Source: Owenia fusiformis (taxonomy: Eukaryota > Annelida > Polychaeta > Sabellida > Oweniidae). From it: a stretch of DNA of 64,000 bases. The stretch spans positions 30,057,915 through 30,121,914 of the forward strand of contig CAIIXF020000001.1 in assembly GCA_903813345.2 (NCBI GenBank), written 5' to 3'. Shown here one piece after another: positions 35,601-47,600 of this stretch. The translations under genes were made by a program, and so were the position numbers. The stretch's first letter is position 1. Each line of letters begins with the position of its first letter. The notes beneath the pieces were generated by a model, which saw only the letters and a list, made by a program, of their open reading frames with translations, ran no database searches and was not told where the DNA came from.

Positions 35601-38600
35601 CACATGAAATATTGAGGACTAACTATGTATAATCAGAAAAATATGTTGCAAGTGGTTTTTCTCCAAATTAATAATTTCACATAAATCACATAATTGAATC
35701 TGTGCCTGTTAAATATTAAAATAATATATTAATAATATTTGAATTTTACAATTACAAATAAAATTATTTTTTTCATTTATTTGAACCTATAGTCAAACCC
35801 GTAGTTTGAAGCTTAACCCTTTTTGAGAAAAAGTATCATCTTCAATCATCAAATTTTCATATGTTAATTCAATTAAATAAATTGTGTCATACTCCTTTCT
35901 TTGGTGAGTTTTCTGAGAGCCATTATCTATTTTTAATTTAATCCTAACTTTAATCCTATTAATTAATCCATATTGAGTATTAGTAATTAGTTAATAAATG
36001 AGGGTGGGGGTAGCATTGTTCTAAAACTATGACAATTCACTTTAATAAGAAGAGTTTTACATGTAATTGAATTGAACCTATAGTTGAACCCGTAGTTGAG
36101 GGTTTTACATGCAAGCGAATTGAACCTATAGTTAAGCGAATGACATTGTTCAACTGAACCTTGATGCTTTAGTCAATCGTTGGACATTTAAACTGAGTCA
36201 TTACATTTTTCTTTTAATTGTTCAATTATTTCAATTTTTGATCAATAATTCTACTGTAACAAGAAAAAATGTTTTAATAATTTCTTAAAATAGCAATTTA
36301 TTATTTTCTAATCTGATCAAATTCACACTGCAGGTTAACATGTTAATATGCCAAAATTTAAACAAAATATCCTACTGAGTTTGTTTACTTGTTTACTTTT
36401 CTTAATTGGCATTTGTTTATTTAGCCGCCACACTTTGCCATGAAATGCATGAACTTTTTCAGTTTTTGCTTTACTTTGCTCCATTTACCCACACGTTTCT
36501 TATATACTCTTCTCAATGTCCACATTTTACATGAAATATAAGGAATAACTCTATGTAATGCCTTGGTCACATAGGCTCCGATTTTCACTACGGCGCCCGG
36601 CCGATTGAGTATTTTGTTCAAAATTGAATACAATATTGAACGAAACACTCAATCGGCCGGGCGCCGGCCGATGGATCGGAGCATATGTGACCCAGGCATT
36701 AATCAGTGAAAATATGTTGCAAGTGTTTTTTTTACCAAATTAATAATTACAGATAAATCACATAATTGAATCTGTTTCTGTTACACTTAATTATTTCATT
36801 ACTTGTAATACTATACAGAATTAAAAAGTATCATTTCACAATGATGCACCTCTTAACATTAATCTTGAGTTAAATTTGAACCCATAGTTGAGAGTTTTAC
36901 ATGTAACGGAATACAGTTTAACCCATATTAACCCATGTTCAATTGAACATATAGTTGAACCCGTAGTTGAGAGAGTTTTACATGTAATTGAATTGAACCT
37001 ATAGTTAAACCTGTAGTTAATGGTTCTACATATTATTCAATTGAACCTATAGTTGAACCCGTAGTTTGAAGCTAAATCGTTATTTAATTGAACCTGTAGT
37101 TTGCTAGTTTAGTTGAAAATAGAATCCCCAGTTGAACCCGTAGTTGAGAGTTTTAAATATAATTGAATTGAACCTATAGTTGAACCCGTAGTTGAGAGTT
37201 TTACATATAAATGAATTGAACCTATAGTTGAACCCGTAGTTGAGAGTTTTACATGTAATTGAATTGAACCTATAGTTGAACCCGTAGTTGAGGGTTTATA
37301 TGTAATCGAATTGAACCTATAGTTGAACCCGTAGTTGAGGGTTTTACATGTACATGTAATCGGATTGAACCTATAGTTGAACCCATGGTTGAGGGTTTTA
37401 CATGTAATTGAATGGAACATATAGTTGAACCTGTAGTTGAGAGTTAAACATATAATTGAATTGAACCTATAGTTAAACCCACATTTGAGGCCTTTACATG
37501 TATTTTGACAATTTAGTTGAAAATTGAACCTATAGTTTAAACCGTAGTTGAGAATTTTACATATAATACAATTAAACCTATAGCTGAACCTGTACTTTGT
37601 CATTAAGTTGAAAATTTAATCTATAGTTGAACTCGTAGTTTATGGTTCTCCATATTACTCAATTGAATCTATAGTTGAACCCGTAGTTTGAAGCTAACTT
37701 TTTCTTTAATTGAACCTGTAGTTTGCCAGTTTAGTTGAAAATAGAACCTATAGTTGAACCCTTAGTTGAGGGTTTTACATGTAATCGAATTGAACCTATA
37801 GTTTAACCCGTAGTTGAGAGTTTTACATATAATCGAATTAAACCTATAGTTGAACCTGTACTTTGTCATTAAGTTGAAAATTTAATCTATAGTTGAACTC
37901 GTAGTTTGAAGGTAACTTGTTATTTAATTGAACCTGTAGATTGTCAGTTTAGTTGAAATTTGAACCCGTTACTTGAGGGCTTTTACATGTTATTTAATTG
38001 AACCTATAGTTGAACCCGTAGTATGAAATTTTCTAAAATTACCCTATATTGAACCCATGGCTAAGAGTTTAATATATTATTCAGTTCATCCTTTGGTTTA
38101 AAGTTTCACATGTTATTAAATTGAACCTATAGTTGAACCCGTAGTTGAGAGTTTTACATGTAATTGAATTGAAACTATAGTTGAACCTGTAGTTGAGAGA
38201 TTTACATGTTATTCAATGAACCTATAGTTGGATAATATGTAGAACCATTAACTACGGGTTTAACTATAGGTTCAATTCTATTACATGTTAAACTCTCTCA
38301 ACTACGGGTTCAACTATAGGTTCAATTGAACATGGGTTAATATGGGTTCAACTGTATTCCATTACATGTAAAACTCTCAACTACAGATTCAAATTTAACT
38401 CAAGATTAATGTTTAGGGATGCATCATTGTGAAATGATATTTTTTAATTCTGTATAGTATTACAAGTAATGAAATAATTTAGTGAAACAGATTCAATTAT
38501 GTGATTTATCTGTAATTATTAATTTGGAGAAAAAACACTTGCAACATATTTTCTCTGATTTACATAGAGTTATTCCTTATATTTCATGTAAAATGTGGAC

Positions 38601-41600
38601 ATTGAGAAGAATATATAAGAAACTTGTGGGTAAATGGAGCAAAGTAAAGCAAAAACTGAAAAAGTTCATGCATATCATGGCAAAGTGTGGCGGCTAAATA
38701 AACAAATGCCAATTAAGAAAAGTAAACAAACTCAGTAGGATATTTTGTTTAAATTTTTGCATATTAACATGTTAACCTGCAGACGTGAATTTGATCAGAT
38801 TATAAAATAATAAATTGCTATTTTAAGAAATTAATAAAAACATTTTTCTTGTTCCAGTAGAATTATTGATCAAAAATTGAAATAATTGAACAATTAAAGA
38901 AAAATGTAATGACTCAGTTTAAATGTTCAAAGATTGACTGAAAGCATCAAGGTTCAGTTGAATAATGTCATTCACTTAAAACTACAGTTAATACGTAAAA
39001 CCCTCAACAACCGCTTCAACTATAGGTTCAATTTGATTACATGTAAAACTCTCAACTATGGGTTAACCTATGGGTTCAATTTGATTACATGTATATCTCT
39101 CTCAAATACGGGTTCAACTATGGGTTCAAATTTCAACTAAACTGACAATCTACAGGTTCAATTAAATAACAAGTTAGCTTCAAACTACGAGTTCAACTAT
39201 AGATTAAATTTTCAACTTAATGACAAAGTACAGGTTCAACTATAGGTTTAATTCGATTATATGTAAAACTCTCAACTACGGGTTAAACTATAGGTTCAAT
39301 TCGATTACATGTAAAACCCTCAACTACGGGTTCAACTATAGGTTCAATTCGATTACATGTAAAACCCTCAACTACGGGTTCAACTATAGGTTCAATTCAA
39401 TTACATGTAAAACTCTCAACTACGGGTTCAACTATAGGTTGAATTCAATTATATGTAAAACTCTCAACTAAGGTTTCAACTATAGGTTCTATTTTCAACT
39501 AAACTGGCAAACTACAGGTTCAATTAAATAAAAAGTTAGCTTCAAACTAAGGGTTCAACTATAGATTCAATTGAGTAATATGGAGAACCATAAACTACGA
39601 GTTCAACTATAGATTAAATTTTCAACTTAATGACAAAGTACAGGTTCAGCTATAGGTTTAATTGTATTATATGTAAAACTCTTAACTACGGTTTAAACTA
39701 TAGGTTCAATTTTCAACTAAATTGTCAAAATACATGTAAAGGCCTCAAATGTGGGTTTAACTATAGGTTCAATTCAATTATATGTTTAACTCACAACTAC
39801 AGATTCAACTATATGTTCCATTCAATTACATGTAAAACCCTCAACCATGGGTTCAACTATAGGTTCAATCCGATTACATGTAAAACCCTCAACTACGGGT
39901 TCAACTATAGGTTCAATTCGATTACATATAAACCCTCAACTACGGGTTCAACTATAGGTTCAATTCAATTACATGTAAAACTCTCAACTACGGGTTCAAC
40001 TATAGGTTCAATTCAATTATATGTTAAACTCTCAACTACGGGTTCAACTGGGGATTCTATTTTCAACTAAACTGGCAAACTACAGGTTCAATTAAATAAC
40101 AATTTAGCTTCAAACTACGGGTTCAACTATAGGTTCAATTCAATTATATGTAAAACTCTGAACTACGGGTTCAACTATAGGTTCAATTCAATTATATGTA
40201 AAACTCTCAACTACGGGTTCAACTGGGGATTCTATTTTCAACTAAACTAGCAAACTACAGGTTCAATTAAATAACGATTTAGCTTCAAACTACGCGTTCA
40301 ACTATAGGTTCAATTGAATAATATGTAGAACCATTAACTACGGGTTTAACTATAGGTTCAATTCAATTACATGTAAAACTCTCTCAACTACGGGTTCAAC
40401 TATAGGTTCATTTGAACATGGGTTAATATGGGTTCAACTGTATTCCGTTACATGTAAAACTCTCAACTACGGGTTCAAATTTAACTCAAGATTAATGTTA
40501 AGGGGTGCATCATTGTGAAATGATATTTTTTAATTCTGTATAGTATTACAAGTAATGAAATAATTTAGTGTAACAGAAACAGATTCAATTATGTGATTTA
40601 TCTGTAATTATTAATTTGGAGAAAAAACACTTGCAACATATTTTCACTGATTTACATAGAGTTATTCCTTATATTTCATGTAAAATGTGGACATTGAGAA
40701 GAGTATATAAGAAACTTGTGGGTAAATGGAGCAAAGTAAAGCAAAAACTGAAAAAGTTCATGCATTTCATGGCAAAGTGTGGCGGCTAAATAAACAAATG
40801 CCAATTAAGAAAAGTAAACAAACTCAGTAGGATATTTTGTTTAAATTTTGGCATATTAACATGTTAACCTGCAGTGTGAATTTGATCAGATTAGAAAATA
40901 ATAAATTGCTATTTTAAGAAATTAATTAAACATTTTTTCTTGTTACAGTAGAATTATTGATCAAAAATTGAAATAATTGAACAATTAAAAGAAAAATGTA
41001 ATGACTCAGTTTAAATGTCCAACGATTGACTAAAGCATCAAGGTTCAGTTGACCAATGTCATTCACTTAACTATAGGTTCAATTCTCTTGGATATAAAAC
41101 CCTCAACTACGGGTTCAACTATAGGTTCAATTCAATTACATGTAAAACTCTTCTTATTAAAGGGAATTGTCATAGTTTTAGAACAATGCTACCCCCACCC
41201 TCATTTATTAACTAATTACTGATACTCAATATGGATTAATTAATAGGATTAAAGTTTCAGATCCTATATATACCAATGCTAACACAGTATGATCCAGTAT
41301 TAAATCAAATTTCGGGAACAACAGATCACCACCAAATCAGCAAGAATTAAGAATCAATTGAGAAGAGCTCAGTCTCAAATAAATTAAAAATAGATAATGG
41401 CTCTCAGAAAACTCACCAAAGAAAGGAGTATGACACAATTTATTTAATTGATTAACATATGAAAATTTGATGATTGAAGATGATACTTTTTCTCAAAAAG
41501 GGTTAAGCTTCAAACTACGGGTTTGACTATAGGTTCAAATAAATGAAAAAAATAATTTTATTTGTAATTGTAAAATTCAAATATTATTAATATATTATTT

Positions 41601-44600
41601 TAATATTTAACAGGCACAGATTCAACTATGTGATTTATGTGAAATTATTAATTTGGAGAAAAACCACTTGCAACATATTTTTTCTGATTATACATAGTTA
41701 GTCCTCAATATTTCATGTGAAATGTTGACATTAGGAAGAATATATAAGAAACTTGTGGCTAAATGGAGCAAAGTTAAGCAAAAACTGAAAAAGTTCAGGC
41801 ATTTCGTGGCAAAGTGTGGCGGTTAAATAAACAAATACCAATTAAGAGAAGTAAACAAGTAAACAAACTCAGTAGGATATTTTGTTTAAATTTTGGCATA
41901 TTAATATGTTAACCTGCAAATGTAGACAAACTATAGGTTCAATTATAGGTTCATTGAATAACATGTAAAACTCTCAACTACGGGTTTAACTATAGTTTCA
42001 ATTCAATTACGTGTTAAACTCTCAACTACAGGTTCAACTATAGGTTCTATTCAAATACATGTAAAAATCTCAACTACAGGTTCAACTATAAGCTCATTAA
42101 ATAACATGTAAAACTCTCAACTACTGGTTCAACTATAGGTTCTATTCAGTTAAATTTAAAACTCTAAACTACGGGTTCAACTATAGGTTCTATTTTCAAC
42201 TAAACTGACAAACTTTAGGTTCAATTATAGGTTCATTGAATAACATGTAAAACTCTCAACTACGGGTTCAACTATAGGTTCTATTCAATTAAATGTAAAA
42301 CTCTAAACTACGGGTTCAAATATAGGATCTATTTTCAACTAAACTGACAAACTATAGGTTCAATTATAGGTTCATTGAATAACATGTAAAACTCTCAACT
42401 GTGGGTTTAACTATAGTTTCAATTCAATTACAAGTTAAACTCTCAACTACGGGTTCAACTATAGGTTCTATTCAATTACATGTAAAAATCTCAACTACGG
42501 GTTCAACTATAGGTTCATTGTATAACATGTAAAACTCTCAACTACGGGTTCAACTATAGGTTCAATTTTCAACTAAACTGACAAACTATAGGTTCAATTA
42601 TAGGTTCATTGAATAACATGTAAAACTCTCAACTACGGGTTAGACTATAGGTTCTATTCAATTAAATGTAAAACTCTAAACTACGGGTTCAAATATAGGA
42701 TCTATTTTCAACTAAACTGACAAACTATAGGTTCAATTATAGGTTCATTGAATAACATGTAAAACTCTCAACTGTGGGTTTAACTATAGTTTCAATTCAA
42801 TTACATGTTAAACTCTCAACTACGGGTTCAACTATAGGTTCTATTCAATTACATGTTAAAATCTCAACTACGGGTTCAACTATAGGTTCATTGAATAACA
42901 TGTAAAACTCTCAACTACGGGTTCAACTATAGGTTCTATTTTCAACTAAACTGACAAACTATAGGTTCAATTATAGGTTCATTGAATAACATGTAAAACT
43001 CTCAACTACGGGTTCAACTATAGGTTCTATTCAATTAAATGTAAAACTCTAAACTACCATGACAGGTTCAACTATAGGTTCTTTTTTCAACTAAACTGAC
43101 AAACTATAGATTCAATTATAGGTTCATTGAATAACATGTAAAACTCTCAACTATGGGTTAACTATAGTTTCAATTCAATTACATGTTAAACTCTCAACTA
43201 CGGATTCAACCATAGGTTATATTCAATTACATGTAAAAATCTCAACTACGGGTTCAACTATAGGTTCATTGAATAACATGTAAAACTCTTAACTACGGGT
43301 TTAACTATAGTTTCAATTCAATTACATGTTAAACTCTCAACTATGGGTTCAACTATAGGTTCTATTTAATTACATGTTAAACTCTCAACTACGGGTTCAA
43401 CTATAGGTTCAATTCAGTTACATGTAAAACTCTCAACTACAGGTTCAACTATAGGTTCAATTACTTGTAAAACTTTCAACTACAGGTTCAATTTTCTACT
43501 ATATACAGCTTTAACTACAGGTTCATTGATGCAGTTTTAGAATATGAAAATATGATCAACTCGAGATGTTGGTTTCCAAAAGAAAATCTGCCTTTTCATA
43601 GTTTATTTGGTTAGGGCTCCTTAATGCTAAAAAACTGTCAGAAATGTAAAATAATAAAAATAGAATGAAAAAAAATCTAACCAGGTGAATTAAGGAGCAT
43701 AAGTAAGTCCCTCTATTTTCTCTAAAATGTACTACATTTCATGTTAATTCATGTAACCACGATTCCCCATACTTAAACACAGTGGGAAAAACATGGCGGA
43801 TTCATGTAAAAGCAAGACAAGAGTTACATGATTTTGCCACATTGTTCATGCTCTGCCACAGTTTGCCCTGTGTAAAAGTGGAGTAAAATCAAGAGTGCCA
43901 TCTCTTGTTTTTACAACAACATGCCACGCCACACATGGGGCAAAATGAAGCGAACTAAAGTGAAGTAAAGTAAGAACATGTGCCCTCTTTCGCCACGCAT
44001 GTAAAAACATGGGTTTTTTCCTAAGGGTTGTGACAAAAAGTACAATTGGTCAGCAGTTTACCAATACGATACAAAATTCCGAATAAAATTAGGAGCTACC
44101 AAATCATTCAAATTTAGCACTATAGACACATATTTGTACACAACTAATTTGGATGCATCTGCTGTGAAACAATCAACAACAAGATGTTATCGATGCAAAG
44201 GAGACCACCTTGTATCTAATTGTCCTTTTCGTGAGGACAACAAGGTGGAAACAAATAAAACGTCGGAGAAAACAAAGATTGGTGACAAAACTGGAGAAGT
44301 ATGCAACAAATATCAATATGGTGAGTGCAGTTTCGGAGAGCGATGCTTCAGAAAACATGTGTGCAAAAATTGTAAATCTAAAAAGTTGCCTTACACAAAA
44401 TGTGATTGCACAAAATCCATTGGAAATAATGCAGTATAATCCCCTGAATTTAGATTACATAAGCCATGCTCTTCAATATCATCCTGATAAGGAATTTGTG
44501 TCTAGAATACTACATGATGGAAAATTTGGTGTCAATATTGGTTACAAAGGTCCAAGGATCACTAGAGTACACTCAAACTGGAAATCTACTCAAATTTACA

Positions 44601-47600
44601 GAGAAGCTGTGGAGGCGAATTTATTCAAAGAAATAAAAAATGGTCGAAAAGCAGGACCTTTTATAAATAAACCGTTTCAAAACTTTGTCGGATCCCCGAT
44701 GGGTGTATTTCCTAAAAGACACTCGTTCCCTGTTAAGTACAGGATAATACATGACTTATCGTGGCCACCCGGCATATCTGTAAATGACTTTATATCCAAG
44801 GATGAATATTCATGTTCTTATATATCAGTGGATGATGCAATATCGTTAATTAAGATCAATGGACAAAACAGTTTAATGAGTAAATTGGACCTTACAGATG
44901 CTTTTAAACATATACCAGTTAGGAGAGAAGATTGGGAACTTTTGGGTACAACATGGACCATGAAAAATGAGATTAATGATGAAGATGTAACTGTGTATTT
45001 TGTAGACTTAGTATTACCATTTGGGTGCCGTAGTTCTCCCAAGCTATTTTGTGACTTTGCTGAAATGTTAAGATTCATAATGTCAATGAATGGTGCATCA
45101 AACTGTATAAATTATATCGATGACTACTTCACATGTGGTCCACCCGATTCTAATGTATGTATGAATAATCTGAACACTATGCTCAGTACTTGTGAAAAAG
45201 TTGGATTTTCATGCAATATAAATAAAACTGTACAGCCTACAACATGCATTGATTTCCTAGGCATGGAAATTGACTCTGAAAAAATGGAAATTCGAATATC
45301 TATGGAAAAATTAACTGACATACATCATCAGTTAAAACAGTGGAGATATAGACAGAAAGCAACAAAAAGGGAAGTGTTATCCCTTATAGGGAAACTAAAT
45401 TTTATATGTCGAGTCGTACATTCAGGTCGCACATTTCTTCGGAGAATGATTGACTTGTCTACAAAAGTGAAACACCTACACCATAAAATTAAGCTTAACA
45501 AAAGTTTCAGAGCTGACATATCTTGGTGGATAAAATATTTACCAGAGTGGAACGGGATATCGCTCTTTTATGATGATGAATGGATCACAAATGAATCTTT
45601 GGATCTTTTCACGGATGCATCTGACAAAGGATATGGTGCATATTATCAAGGGCAATGGATAGCAGGAGTATTTGATAAACATGATAGAAACCATGATATT
45701 GCATGGAAAGAGATGAAAGCCATAGTGGTAGCTATAGCAACATGGAGCCAGGAATTTAAACAAAAGAAAATTATGTTAAACTGTGACAATATGGCTATAG
45801 TACATGCAATTAACAAAGGTTCTTGTAAAAACAAACATATAATGTCATTAATAAGGGCATTATTTTACTATTGTGCTATCAATCAGTGTGAATGTAGGAG
45901 TCAACACATCCCTGGAGTATCAAACTCTTTAGCTGATGCATTAAGTAGGAATCAAATGGATAGATTCTACAAAATGACTGAATCAATATCCATGAAACAA
46001 TGCATTCCTGTTAAGTTGCAGGAATTTTATTAATACCCATAATAGTCTTATATGAATGATGGGTTTATTTATATCTATGGACTTTCTTATTTTAACAGTG
46101 TGATTAAGTATAATACTGATTTTAATAAGCCAGTGTGTATTTCTACTATACTATGTCTATGATTAATTAAATATGTATTGCTCAAAAGTATTTATTATAT
46201 GTGTTTTAGGGCACTTGGACTGTGAAGGGTTAAAAAAGAGGTCAGATGAATTGGTAAAAAGAGGGCTACGTCCTACAACTATTAAAACTTATGCATCAGA
46301 ACAGAAGTCTTTTATTGAATTTTGCGAAAAGGTCAAACATGAATACCTTCCTGCATCAGAGGAAACTTTATTAATGTTTATCACATATAGTTTTGAAAAG
46401 AATTTAAAACATGGTACAATTTTAAGTTACTTATACGCAATAAGATCACTTCATTTGGAACATGGATTCATAGATCCAATCGAAAATTCTTTCAAAATCA
46501 AAAGAGCTTTGAGAGCAGTATTAATGGAACAAGATAACACTAATAAAAAATCTGCAATTACAGCAGATATTATGTATAAACTATTAGAGATGCATAATGT
46601 AAATGATAGAAATGAACTTATGTATATAACAGCAATGACTGTGGCCTTTTATGGTCTTTTAAGATGTTCAGAGTTACTGAATTTGAATATCACAGATGTC
46701 CACATAGAGCAACCTGATGGTGAACATTTGAAACACATGGTTCTCAGATTGAACATATCAAAAACAGATCCTATTGGTAAAGGCTCTGATGTCACCATTG
46801 GTTGCACTAATAAACCTCTGTGTGCAGTTTGTCTTACAGAATTTTATCTCGAAAATAGAGGTTCACAATCCAGGCAATGTTTATTTTTGCATAGCAATGG
46901 TCTGCAATTGAATAGAGGTACATTCATATCTCATCTAAAGTTGTACATGTCAATTTTGAGTTATGATCCCAATAAATTCAGTGGTCATTCATTTCGAATA
47001 GGAGGAGCCACACAGGCTGGTATTGCAGGTTTAAAAGACTGGGAAGTAAAAATCATGGGCCGTTGGGCCAGCAACTGTTATCAAGAATATATACGTACAC
47101 CCAAAAAGGTACTATGTAATTTATCAAATCGTCTCATTGACAATTTATAGAAGCAAGATAGATTATCGGATGTTGGGCGGTGTTTGGGCGGTTTTCATAT
47201 ATTGCCTTGCATTGTAAACAACTTGCATTGGCAATATGAATCAATATGATATGTTTTGTAATATGTGTTTTGTAATAAGATTTATTAATTAAAAATAAAT
47301 CCGCTCATTTTAAGCCCAACATCCATGTTTTGTATTATATTTCAGAATATTACACATTAATGTATATTTATATTATAAATTAATTTTAATGTAAGAGATG
47401 TATGAAATATCCCCGGGGATCAACATTCGTTCAGTGTAAAATTGCACTCTGGGCGGAAGTTCGCTGGGGGTCTTGAAAAAATGATTTTCCTCTCCCACCC
47501 TCCCAAATTTAGAGGGGTAGGTTGTATTTTATTAAATGTATATACGTTTATCATAGGGCGGTTTTTATATATTGCCTTGCATTGTAAACAACTTGCAAGT

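Larger units (their letters stand above)
31350..44027. mobile_element. Giant 12.7-kb foldback element inserted in the Ngaro gag gene
   Basis: The exact ends CCCTTAGGAAAAAACCCATG and their inverse are flanked by TT on both sides (31348-31349, 44028-44029), and the gag frame continues across. About 500 bp of non-satellite arm on each side is nearly identical in inverted order. Inside lie long arrays of a 48-bp repeat, in one orientation up to about 38228 and in the other after it. Non-satellite blocks occur twice in the left arm and three times in the right. No transposase was recognised. It is probably a non-autonomous DNA transposon of foldback type. The family is unknown to me. Confidence 0.88.
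30487..47597 (+). mobile_element. Ngaro-type tyrosine-recombinase retrotransposon, interrupted by a giant foldback element
   Basis: The element has the split direct repeat plan of Ngaro elements: A1 (30487-30616), the ORFs, B1 (47186-47227), A2 (47359-47488), B2 (47556-47597). A1 and A2 are identical over 130 bp, and B1 and B2 differ by one base in 42. Its genes are gag-like, RT/RNase H and tyrosine recombinase, with no integrase, protease or methyltransferase region seen. No target duplication is expected for this class. It lies antisense in an IP6K intron. Without its own insert it would be about 4.4 kb. Confidence 0.92.

Noticed and set aside
34712-40070. Long frames with Tyr-Arg-Phe-Asn or Gly-Ser-Thr periodic peptides
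   Set aside because: The satellite unit is 48 bp, a multiple of three, so open frames persist in it by arithmetic. Both strands and several copies show it, and there is no conserved start or domain.
44210-44428. Upstream part of the RT frame before the ATG at 44429
   Set aside because: It overlaps the zinc-finger gag frame and has no RT-like motif. It is open but probably not translated as part of the RT unless by frameshift.
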